64,000 nucleotides of DNA. It comes from an uncultured Lentisphaerota bacterium. Its GTDB lineage: Bacteria > Verrucomicrobiota > Kiritimatiellia > CAIQIC01. Location of the stretch: NCBI GenBank assembly GCA_903896925.1, contig CAITZM010000102.1:1-64000 (forward strand), written 5' to 3'. The notes beneath the pieces were generated by a model that saw nothing but the letters and a program-made list of their open reading frames with translations, had not been told where the DNA came from and ran no database searches. Both the position numbers and the translations under genes were made by a program. Shown in pieces: positions 57,784 through 64,000 of the stretch; the stretch's first letter is position 1, and each line of letters starts with the position of its first letter.

Positions 57784-59130
57784 TCATGGGGATCTACTGC
57801 TTTTCTGCAGCGGTGCGCCGGCGGGCGGCTGCCCCAATACGAGCAGTTCCACTTCCGCCAGCACCAGTTCGCGCTGCGTGCGCGCCATGATGGCCTCCAG
57901 TTCCGCGGACAGCACGGCGCGCCAGGCGTCGGTGAGATCCACGAACGAACTCTGGCTGGAGAGGTAACCGGCGCGCGCCGCCTCGAGCGCCAGCCGCGCC
58001 TTCGGCAGGAGCGCTGTCTGCGTCAGCGCGAGATTGCGGTCGGCCTCGCGGAGCATGTAGGTTTTCTCCGCCAACTCGACCGCGAGCGCCAGTTGCTCGT
58101 TCGAGAACCGCGCTTGGGCGGCGCTCTTCTGAGCCTGCGCCTCGGAGAGCAGCGCGCGGATTTTACCACGCCAGACCGGCAGGGTGACGCCCGCCTGCGG
58201 ACGGAAAAGCAGCGGCGTCATCTTGAGATCGGTCTCCAGCCCGGCGGTGAAATCCGGCACGCCCGCTTTCGCCGCCAACTGCAGCGCGGCCTCCGCGCGT
58301 TGCACCTCCGCCGCCATGGCCTTGAGGCCCGGATTGCGCGCGTAGGCGGCCGCCAGCAGGTTCGAGGGCGCCACCGAGTGCGGCGTGGTCTCGAAACCCG
58401 CGGGCAGCGGCGGCTCCGGAGCGTCCGCCGGCAACCCCAGCGCCGCCTTGAACTGCGCGGCGAGCGGCTGGCGCGAATCCTCCAGGTTGGTGATCTCCGT
58501 CCGCAGCCGCTCCTGCTCCATCTGCGCGCGCAGCACATCCTGCAACGTCGCCTGGCCGACCGCATTGCGCTGCCGCGCGAGGGCCTCCACATCGCCCAGC
58601 ACGCCGAGCGTCGCGCGATTGACCGCGAGCTTCGCGGTCAGAAAGTACAATTCGTAATACGCCATTTTCACGCCGAAGGCCGCCGCCAGCGCGCGCGCCT
58701 CGAAGACGTAATATTTGCCCGTGCTCTCGGCGGCGGCCATGTCCGCCTGCGCCCGCAGCTTGCCGGGGCCCGGGAAATCGAACATCAGGCCGGGCATGAG
58801 CGACGTGACCACGCTCTGGATATCCAGCTGGAACGTGAGGCGCGGATCCGGCGGCGCGCCCGCGCTGGTGATGCGCGCCACGGCCGCCGCCCAGTCGAAA
58901 TAGGCCGCGGCGACGTCGGGATGGTTCAGCAGCGCGTACGTGAGGAAGTCGGCGAGCGGCGCATTCGTCGTCAGCAGCGGCAGCGTCGGCCTGGCGCCCT
59001 GCGGGCGATACTGCTCGGTCACCTCCCGCAGCGCGCGCTGCTCCGCTTTTTCGGCCGGCGTGGCGCAGCCGGCCAGCAGCAGCAAACCCGTTGCGGCAAC
59101 AGTTTTCCAAGGCCTGGAAAAACCCGACAC
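57784..59130 (-). CDS. cusC: CusC-like TolC-family outer-membrane lipoprotein
   Basis: A ~448-residue outer-membrane efflux channel. A lipoprotein signal (TVAATGLLLLAGC) precedes two TolC/OEP halves rich in helical Ala/Gln/Leu segments (ALLNHPDVAAAYFDWAAAVA, VGQATLQDVLRAQMEQERLR, AYARNPGLKAMAAEVQRAEA, LVLAEVELLVLGQ). No ATG exists near the signal; I use the GTG at 59130, which gives a basic N-terminus (VSGFSRPWKTVAATG), but it lacks a Shine-Dalgarno. The first ~12 codons lie inside a TTTTCCAAGG-type palindrome, so the N-terminus is repeat-derived. It is followed by cusB and cusA. Confidence 0.85.
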   Translation of the reverse strand: MSGFSRPWKTVAATGLLLLAGCATPAEKAEQRALREVTEQYRPQGARPTLPLLTTNAPLADFLTYALLNHPDVAAAYFDWAAAVARITSAGAPPDPRLTFQLDIQSVVTSLMPGLMFDFPGPGKLRAQADMAAAESTGKYYVFEARALAAAFGVKMAYYELYFLTAKLAVNRATLGVLGDVEALARQRNAVGQATLQDVLRAQMEQERLRTEITNLEDSRQPLAAQFKAALGLPADAPEPPLPAGFETTPHSVAPSNLLAAAYARNPGLKAMAAEVQRAEAALQLAAKAGVPDFTAGLETDLKMTPLLFRPQAGVTLPVWRGKIRALLSEAQAQKSAAQARFSNEQLALAVELAEKTYMLREADRNLALTQTALLPKARLALEAARAGYLSSQSSFVDLTDAWRAVLSAELEAIMARTQRELVLAEVELLVLGQPPAGAPLQKSSRSP

Positions 59131-59235
59131 CTGTTTTTCAAAACCTTGGAAAGTGGGGCGCTTTGGTTGCGCGCCGGGTCGGAGACCCGGCCTACAACAA
59201 ACCCGTTCTTCTGTCGGCCGGGTTTTCTGCCCGGC
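59103..59235. repeat. Repeat cluster covering the 5' end of cusC
   Basis: Contains the palindrome TTTTCCAAGGCCTGGAAAA (59103-59121), a related diverged unit near 59136-59152, and two GCCGGG hairpins (59173-59191 with loop GGA; 59217-59235 with a 5-7-nt loop). Confidence 0.8.
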
Positions 59236-59290
59236 GTTCAGGAGGGCGGTACCACATCCCCAATTTTTGAACTGTCGCCGCATGGGTGGC

Positions 59291-59569
59291 TCATTTCTTC
59301 GCGTCGGCGGCGGGCTTGGGCGCGGCTTCCAGCTTCACGCCCTTGGCTTCCAACTGGGCAATATATTTGGCCGGGTCGCCCTTCAGGTCGCCGATGCAAC
59401 CCTTGCAACAGACGTAGACGCGCTTGCCGTCGCTGTCCACGAACAGGTTCTTGTTGATCTTGCCGCCCATGACCGGGCAAACGGTCTGCGGGGTCGGTGC
59501 GGCGGTATCGGCGGCGATGGCGCTGCCCATGACGAGCAGGGCGCTGAGGATGACGAGCATAGGCTTCAT
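59291..59569 (-). CDS. YHS/TRASH-like small periplasmic metal-binding protein
   Basis: A 92-residue protein with signal peptide MKPMLVILSALLVMGSAIAA. The mature part has CPVMGGKINKNLFVDSDGKR and VYVCCKGCIGDLKGDPAKYI, i.e. a YHS-type metal-binding domain with four Cys. AAGGA precedes the ATG. Its place between the sensor and cusC suggests a periplasmic metal chaperone feeding the efflux pump (inference). Confidence 0.88.
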   Translation of the reverse strand: MKPMLVILSALLVMGSAIAADTAAPTPQTVCPVMGGKINKNLFVDSDGKRVYVCCKGCIGDLKGDPAKYIAQLEAKGVKLEAAPKPAADAKK

Positions 59570-59581
59570 TTGTTTTTCCTT

Positions 59582-60031
59582 TTATTTCGAGACATTGTCC
59601 ATGTTGCACGCGCCGCTGACGCAGCGCCCGATCAATTCGTCGTAGCGCGCCTGCTGCGCCGGCGTGAGCAGCGCGCGCACCTGCTGGATGTGCGCCCACG
59701 TCAGCCGCTCGCTCTCTTCATAGGCCTGACCCATGGCCTTGATGAGGGCCTCGCTGTTGGCCCCGCCGGCCAGCACCTTGCCGAGTTGTGCGCGGGCGGC
59801 ACAGTGCCGGGCGCAACAGTCGGCCAGTTGGGTCGCCACGGCACCTTGCAGCTTGCCGAGGGCTTCCGCCTGCGCAGGATTCAGGCCGAGCTGCCCGGAA
59901 AGATACTGAACGTCGGACAACCGCTCCTGTGCGACTGCCTTGTGCCCACAAAGCGCCCAGTGCGTCGCGCCGGACCCGATCACGGCGACCGCCATGATCG
60001 CCAGCCAGGCGATGACAAATTTCTTGTTCAT
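59582..60031 (-). CDS. CnrX-like periplasmic metal sensor (set 2)
   Basis: A 149-residue protein with an N-terminal anchor (FVIAWLAIMAVAVIGSGATH) and a helical periplasmic domain. Likely metal ligands are ADCCARHCAARAQLG, Cys and His near the anchor (HWALCGHK), and Cys near the end (GRCVSGACNMD). LLTPAQQARYDEL is the LTxxQ motif. It overlaps the anti-sigma by 4 bp (ATGA). The CCxxHC cluster is absent from the set 1 sensor, so the two sets probably sense different cues. Confidence 0.82.
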   Translation of the reverse strand: MNKKFVIAWLAIMAVAVIGSGATHWALCGHKAVAQERLSDVQYLSGQLGLNPAQAEALGKLQGAVATQLADCCARHCAARAQLGKVLAGGANSEALIKAMGQAYEESERLTWAHIQQVRALLTPAQQARYDELIGRCVSGACNMDNVSK

Positions 60032-60357
60032 GGCGTGGCTCCGGTGGTCATGGCGAGATAGGTGCCCGCCAAGGTGGCGCCCTGCAATGATGGCGTGCTG
60101 ATGGCCAAGCCGGCGGGCTGCGACGGCGTCAGCGCCAGGGTGGAGCCGAGGCCGACGGCGACCGCGAGCAACAATGCCGCCGCGCTCGCCAGCGCGGGCT
60201 GCACGCCGAACCACTCGCGCAGCGCCAGAAACCAAGCGTGACCCGCAGCCGGTGCCGCCGCGACGCGCCGCCAGACCTCGGCCTCGAAATCCGCGCGCGG
60301 CTCGATCCCGCGCCACGCGCGCATTCGCTCATACAGTTTTTCGTCGTTCTCGCTCAT
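60028..60357 (-). CDS. Membrane anti-sigma factor-like protein (set 2)
   Basis: A 109-residue protein. A cytoplasmic N-terminus (NDEKLYERMRAWRGIEPRAD ... FEAEVWRRVAAAP) is followed by a TM helix (SAAALLLAVAVGLGSTLAL) and a short periplasmic tail. FEAEVWRRV is common at the start of small anti-sigma factors. GAGGG lies 7 nt before the ATG. It is overlapped by the sensor gene and preceded, across a 299-bp hairpin-filled gap, by the ECF sigma gene. Confidence 0.72.
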   Translation of the reverse strand: MSENDEKLYERMRAWRGIEPRADFEAEVWRRVAAAPAAGHAWFLALREWFGVQPALASAAALLLAVAVGLGSTLALTPSQPAGLAISTPSLQGATLAGTYLAMTTGATP

Positions 60358-60656
60358 GTTTGTGCCCTCACCCTGTTAAACGCCGCCGCTGGGGAAATCC
60401 CTCGGTGAATTTTCGGGATATGAAAAGAAAGCGGAGTTGCCTGCTTGCCGGAGCGGCGGCACTCCTGCCGCCGAAACAGAAACACCACTCACCAGCCCAT
60501 ACCTCTCCCCTGAGAAACACCTGCCGACGTCACAGGTTAAGGCCGCCGCAGCACAAGGTTTGCTCTGCGGCGGCAAGAGTGCCGCCGCTCCGATGGACAA
60601 CTACAGCAAAAGGGACGCAACCAAACGGCCGCTAGATTCAGGAGCCGAAAAGCGAA
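60358..60656. repeat. Hairpin-bearing gap between sigma and anti-sigma genes
   Basis: No gene. Two mirrored hairpins with the same 8-bp arms (CGGCGGCA and complement) but different 4-nt loops lie at 60454-60473 (CTCC) and 60568-60587 (AGAG); together they form a long inverted repeat about 135 bp across. They might modulate sigma/anti-sigma expression ratio. Confidence 0.7.
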
Positions 60657-61226
60657 TCAGGCACGCAGTGCGGCGAGGCGCTGGCGCAGGAACTGCCGCG
60701 CGCGGGCCAGGCGGCCTTCGACGGATTTCTCCGTGGTCTGCATGATGGCGGCAATCTCGCGCTGCGAGCGGTCTTCGTAGGCGGAGAGGATGAGCGCGGT
60801 GCGCTGGTCATCCGGCAGTTCCGCGACGGCGGCGGCGATCTGCGTACCGGTTTCCTGGACGGACACCTCCTGCGCGGCGGTTCTTCCGGTGGCCGCCGGG
60901 CCCGACTCGTCTTCCAGTTCGACCAGCGGCACGGTGGGCCGCCGCGCCCGGTGGCGCAGAAAATCCACGGCGGCGTTGCGGGCAATCTGAAAGAGCCAGG
61001 TGCTGACCGCGGCCTGCCCGCGCTGATACCCCCCGCCACTCAGCGCGCGATAGGCTTTCACGAAGACCTCAAGCGCGAGGTCCTCCGCCTCGGAAGCATC
61101 GCCGGTCAAGCGATAGATGAAATTCAGGACCGGTCGTTTGTGGCGCGCCATCAGGACGTCGAACGCATCCGCATCGCCGGCCGCGATGCGGTCGGCCAAG
61201 GCTTTATCTGTGTCGTCGATGGGCAT
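60657..61226 (-). CDS. ECF-type RNA polymerase sigma factor (set 2)
   Basis: A 189-residue sigma factor. Region 2: FDVLMARHKRPVLNFIYRLT, GDASEAEDLALEVFVKAYRA and STWLFQIARNAAVDFLRHRA. Region 4: VAELPDDQRTALILSAYEDR and SQREIAAIMQTTEKSVEGRL. A classic RpoE-like ECF sequence, only distantly like the set 1 sigma. It heads a minus-strand series sigma, anti-sigma, sensor, YHS, cusC, cusB, cusA, which strongly suggests control of metal efflux. No close copy of the set 1 promoter motif was found upstream. Confidence 0.94.
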   Translation of the reverse strand: MPIDDTDKALADRIAAGDADAFDVLMARHKRPVLNFIYRLTGDASEAEDLALEVFVKAYRALSGGGYQRGQAAVSTWLFQIARNAAVDFLRHRARRPTVPLVELEDESGPAATGRTAAQEVSVQETGTQIAAAVAELPDDQRTALILSAYEDRSQREIAAIMQTTEKSVEGRLARARQFLRQRLAALRA

Positions 61227-61257
61227 GGGCAGATCCGCGTGCCAGCGAACCTACCAC

Positions 61258-61291
61258 AAAAAAAGGAGGTTGCTCAGAAACACCATGAGCA
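61258..61291 (-). terminator. Candidate terminator after the DUF4266 gene
   Basis: On the minus strand TGCTCA and TGAGCA form a 6-bp stem with a 9-nt loop, then ACCTCC and seven T residues. The T-run is 6 nt from the stem, so strength is uncertain. Confidence 0.45.
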
Positions 61292-61326
61292 CGACGGCAC
61301 CGCGGGCCACCCTCGCCAGGCCACGC

Positions 61327-61563
61327 TCAGTTGCAGCCGCAGCCGCCGCCGCCCACACCGCGCCCACCACTGGCGGCTTCGCGGGTGAAGTAGACGTGTT
61401 CGCTGAACGTGTCGCTCAGCGGATCGCGATCAGGCCGCATGGTGTAGTCGGCCAGCGTGCCGCGTTGCCATGGCTTGACGTTGGCGCAGCCGACGACGCC
61501 CAGGACCAGCGCAGCGGTGGCCACGGCTAGCAGAGCGAAGGATATCAGGCGTGGGTTGATCAT
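61327..61563 (-). CDS. DUF4266 small lipoprotein
   Basis: A 78-residue protein with a lipoprotein signal (LLAVATAALVLGVVGC) followed by VKPWQRGTLADYTMRPDRDP, EHVYFTREAASGG and the Gly/Cys terminus GVGGGGCGCN, which is the whole DUF4266 signature. Function unknown. The ATG overlaps the tlpA stop by 4 bp. DUF4266 genes are typically found with DUF3570, ApbE and thioredoxin-like genes, as here. Confidence 0.92.
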   Translation of the reverse strand: MINPRLISFALLAVATAALVLGVVGCANVKPWQRGTLADYTMRPDRDPLSDTFSEHVYFTREAASGGRGVGGGGCGCN

Positions 61564-62072
61564 TTTTCCACGAGCAGTTGCTCGATTTCCTGTTGAAGTT
61601 GTTTGACCGACTCTGCACCCCGGAAGCCCATGTGTGCGAAGCGGATCACGCCCTTGCGATCCACCAGGAAACTCGTGGGCATGGACTCCACCCCGGCGGC
61701 GGTCACCAGTTTCTGGCTGGCATCACGCACGGTGGAGAAGGTGACAGGATGCTCCTTGAGGAACTTGTCCATCGCTTCGCCTTTTTCATCCACGCTCACG
61801 GCCACGATGGTCAGGCCGCGCTCGCCGTAGGTCTTCTGCAGCTTGTCGAGTTCCGGAAACGAGTGTTTGCACGGGCCGCACCACGAGGCCCAGAAATCCA
61901 CCAACGTCACGCGGCCGGCCAGCGCGGGCACGGCGCCTTCGAGCTGAAAACTGCCCAGCGCCGGCAGGCGGTCGGCCACTTTCCAGACGGCAAAGGCGGG
62001 CAGGACGGCCGCCGCGCCGAGCAGGGCCGCCAGAGCGAAACTACGCGCTGATTTTTTGGGCTTTGAGTTCAT
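61560..62072 (-). CDS. TlpA-like thioredoxin-family protein
   Basis: A 170-residue periplasmic thiol protein with signal peptide (SFALAALLGAAAVLPAFA). The redox motif WCGPCK lies in VTLVDFWASWCGPCKHSFPE, with GVESMPTSFLVDRKGVIRF containing the cis-Pro. Redoxin/TlpA family. It overlaps apbE by 32 bp and DUF4266 by 4 bp. A role in maturation or redox of the DUF3570/DUF4266 complex is inference from context. Confidence 0.93.
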   Translation of the reverse strand: MNSKPKKSARSFALAALLGAAAVLPAFAVWKVADRLPALGSFQLEGAVPALAGRVTLVDFWASWCGPCKHSFPELDKLQKTYGERGLTIVAVSVDEKGEAMDKFLKEHPVTFSTVRDASQKLVTAAGVESMPTSFLVDRKGVIRFAHMGFRGAESVKQLQQEIEQLLVEK

Positions 62073-63045
62073 AGGCTTGGAATCTCCGGGATTGAAACAG
62101 TCCGTGCTCGCTCCAGAGGCAACCGGCGGAGCCGGGCGTCTGCTCGAAAAGCTGCTGTGCCGCGCCCGCGCCCAGGATGCAGGCGGCCGTGGTCAGAATG
62201 CCCGCCTCGGTGCAGGTGGGCGCGATCACCCAGGCCGAGCGTATATCGTTCCGGGCCGGGCGGCCGGTCCGCGGATCCACCAGGTGGCTATAACGACGTC
62301 CGCCGATGAGGGCAAAACGGCGATAGTCGCCCGAGCAGCAGATGGCGGCGTTATGCAGACCCACGCTGCTCCAACACGCGTCGGGCTGCTCCGGGTGTTC
62401 AAGGCCGATGCGCCAGTCGCCGCCCTCGGGCGGCGAGCCGGCAGCACGCACGTCGCGGCCGAAATCCACGAGGAGGTCCACCACGCCCCACTGACCCGCC
62501 AGTTCCACCATGCGATCGACGGCGTATTCCTTGCCGATGCCACCCAGATCCAACTGCATGCCGGCGCGCGGCAGGCGGATCCGGCCCGGCGCGCGCTCGA
62601 CCAGCCCCCAGCCGACGCATGCGCGCGCCGCGTTGATGGCCGCCTCCGTGGGCTCGACCGCCAACGGGCGCCGGTAATCCCACAGCGCGGTGAGCGTGCC
62701 AGCGGTGGGATCGAAAATGCCGGAGGTTTTCCAGTGGAACCAATCGCACAGCGCAAACAACTCCTGCGCCCCGGACTCCAGTTCGAACCAGGTGCCGTCG
62801 CCTGCGGCGGCGTTGAGCCGGGCCACCAGACTGACGGGAATGAAACGCGAGAAGCGCGCTTCGAATTCCGCCAGCCAGCGCAAGGCGGCCTCGCGAAAGC
62901 CGGCAGCCAGGACGGGATCCGGCGCGCGGAACAGGATGCTGTTCTGCGTGCCCAGCGCCGGAAAGGCGAGCCGGGTGTAGTCACCCTGGCGCTGCGGCGG
63001 GGCGTCCGCCATAAGCTCGTACAGACGAAGGGCGGTCAGAACCAT
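62041..63045 (-). CDS. apbE: FAD:protein FMN transferase (ApbE-like)
   Basis: A 334-residue flavin transferase that attaches FMN to Thr/Ser of target proteins outside the cytoplasm. Motifs: GTQNSILFRAPDP, LWDYRRPLAVEPTEAAINAA, MQLDLGGIGKEYAVDRMVEL (FAD-binding), LVDFGRDVRAAGSP, and YSHLVDPRTGRPARNDIRSA, which with TCTEAGILTTAACILG forms the Mg site. The ATG at 63045 has GGGAG 8 nt upstream. The N-terminus has no clear signal peptide. It overlaps DUF3570 by 10 bp. Confidence 0.93.
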   Translation of the reverse strand: MVLTALRLYELMADAPPQRQGDYTRLAFPALGTQNSILFRAPDPVLAAGFREAALRWLAEFEARFSRFIPVSLVARLNAAAGDGTWFELESGAQELFALCDWFHWKTSGIFDPTAGTLTALWDYRRPLAVEPTEAAINAARACVGWGLVERAPGRIRLPRAGMQLDLGGIGKEYAVDRMVELAGQWGVVDLLVDFGRDVRAAGSPPEGGDWRIGLEHPEQPDACWSSVGLHNAAICCSGDYRRFALIGGRRYSHLVDPRTGRPARNDIRSAWVIAPTCTEAGILTTAACILGAGAAQQLFEQTPGSAGCLWSEHGLFQSRRFQAYELKAQKISA

Positions 63046-64000
63046 AGGGTTGCTCCCACCATGACGATGGTGGCCGCGGGATAGGCGTCCTGCGAGGTGA
63101 CGCCATCGCGGCCTTCCTGCTGGTAGCGCTCGAAATCCACGTCGAACGACAGGCGCTCGCCCGGTTTCCAGATCAGTTTCAAGCCATAGCCCAGCGCGGT
63201 GAGGTCGGACAGGCGATAATCGGCGGAATAGAACTCCGGCGCGCCCGCGAATTGTACGGCGTAGAAATTGGCAGCGCCCTGCTGATAATAACGCAGCATC
63301 GGACGGAGGATGAAATGCGCGCCCAGTTTCTGGTACCACGCGAACGTCACCGTATGAGCCATGATACCGAAGGAGTCGTGGTAGTAGCGGTAGCTCACCT
63401 CGGCGCTGGCGTCGGCCGGTTCGATGTAGCGGTTCAAGGCCAGATAGACGACCTGCTTGTTGCGGCTGTCCGGGCGCTTGTCCGGCACCAGCGTGCCGTC
63501 GACTTCCGCCACCTTGTAGGGATCGGACAGGTAACCCGACGATTGCCCGAGCGTGATATTGGCCGTGATGAACGTCTGTGGATCGAGCAGTTGCGTGACG
63601 CCGACCATGCCTTCGTACGAATTCTTAGACGTTGCGTCCGGCTGATAGAACCCTTGCACCGTATCCAGGTTCACCGAGGCCCCCAACAACAGCGTCGTGT
63701 TCTTCTTGTTGAAGTCGATCGCATCGCGCAGCGCCAGACCTTTGGAAACGTAGTCGGACTCGGTGCTGTAGGCTAACTGCACATCAAAGGTGTGCTGCTC
63801 CCAGGTCTTGATCAAATCCAACACGAGACCCAAGCGATGATCACTGGTGTTCGCCTTGGGCACCGTCTGCTTGGTACCAGCCGCGGGCGCGGCGGCGGTA
63901 CTCGCGGGCGTCGCGGTACTCGTACTGCTTGAGGAACTCGCAGGCGCTGACGACGAGGAAGAACTCGATGAAGGCGCGCTGGACGACGAAGGCGCGGGGG
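63036..64000 (-). CDS. DUF3570 outer-membrane beta-barrel protein, partial (runs off right edge)
   Basis: The frame stays open to the window edge; the N-terminus is missing. The visible C-terminal ~275 residues are DUF3570-like and barrel-like: TFDVQLAYSTESDYVSKGLA, NKKNTTLLLGASVNLDTVQG, LNRYIEPADASAEVSYRYYH, LRPMLRYYQQGAANFYAVQF. They end in IVMVGATLWF, an aromatic C-terminus typical of outer-membrane proteins. Upstream, ~45 residues are a Ser/Ala/Pro/Thr low-complexity linker. It heads the DUF3570-apbE-tlpA-DUF4266 operon. Confidence 0.88.
   Translation of the reverse strand, partial: PAPSSSSAPSSSSSSSSAPASSSSSTSTATPASTAAAPAAGTKQTVPKANTSDHRLGLVLDLIKTWEQHTFDVQLAYSTESDYVSKGLALRDAIDFNKKNTTLLLGASVNLDTVQGFYQPDATSKNSYEGMVGVTQLLDPQTFITANITLGQSSGYLSDPYKVAEVDGTLVPDKRPDSRNKQVVYLALNRYIEPADASAEVSYRYYHDSFGIMAHTVTFAWYQKLGAHFILRPMLRYYQQGAANFYAVQFAGAPEFYSADYRLSDLTALGYGLKLIWKPGERLSFDVDFERYQQEGRDGVTSQDAYPAATIVMVGATLWF

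Overview
The window is GC-rich chromosomal DNA, probably from a member of the PVC superphylum (Verrucomicrobiota, Kiritimatiellota or Lentisphaerota). This is inferred from three things: very large exported repeat proteins (GloVer, GLUG and T5SS/PEP-CTERM-type repeats), many short palindromic repeats between and inside genes, and a Gram-negative envelope gene set (Tol-Pal, Tat, RND efflux). No rRNA, tRNA, CRISPR array, prophage or insertion sequence was found.

Region 1 (1-12.6 kb, minus strand) is mostly housekeeping: a partial coiled-coil exported protein, an APH/NahK-like sugar kinase with glgC, holB and tmk, an addiction-module remnant, and cysS carrying in-frame palindromic repeats. A repeat-filled gap follows, then a compact envelope block transcribed tolQ-tolR-tolA-tolB-pal-tatA-tatC from a plausible sigma-70 promoter.

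Region 2 (12.8-24.9 kb, plus strand) holds a Tat-exported GH116 glycosidase, a DUF4139 protein, an AlkD-type DNA glycosylase, a GloVer-repeat surface protein, a tricorn-like protease and a Nudix hydrolase. Region 3 (25-45.7 kb, minus strand) is almost wholly two giant exported proteins: a ~2030-residue GLUG-repeat protein and a ~4700-residue gingipain-like (C25) protein with Calx-beta, DUF11, PKD, autotransporter-type, MBG and InlB-like repeats. These two and the GloVer protein all end in the same ~234-residue FG-GAP/VCBS-like module, finishing exactly with WKLKAAGR.

Region 4 (46-64 kb) is dominated by metal or envelope stress functions. There are two separate sets of ECF sigma factor, small membrane anti-sigma and periplasmic LTxxQ/CnrX-like sensor. 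The first is divergent from a Spy-like protein, and both sides carry the same promoter-like motif. The second leads into a YHS protein and a CusCBA-type efflux system whose adaptor has four heavy-metal-binding domains. Also present are a pirin, a caspase-like protease, an orphan LuxR-type response regulator, an RRM RNA-binding protein with a strong terminator, and a tightly overlapping DUF3570-apbE-tlpA-DUF4266 operon that runs off the right edge.
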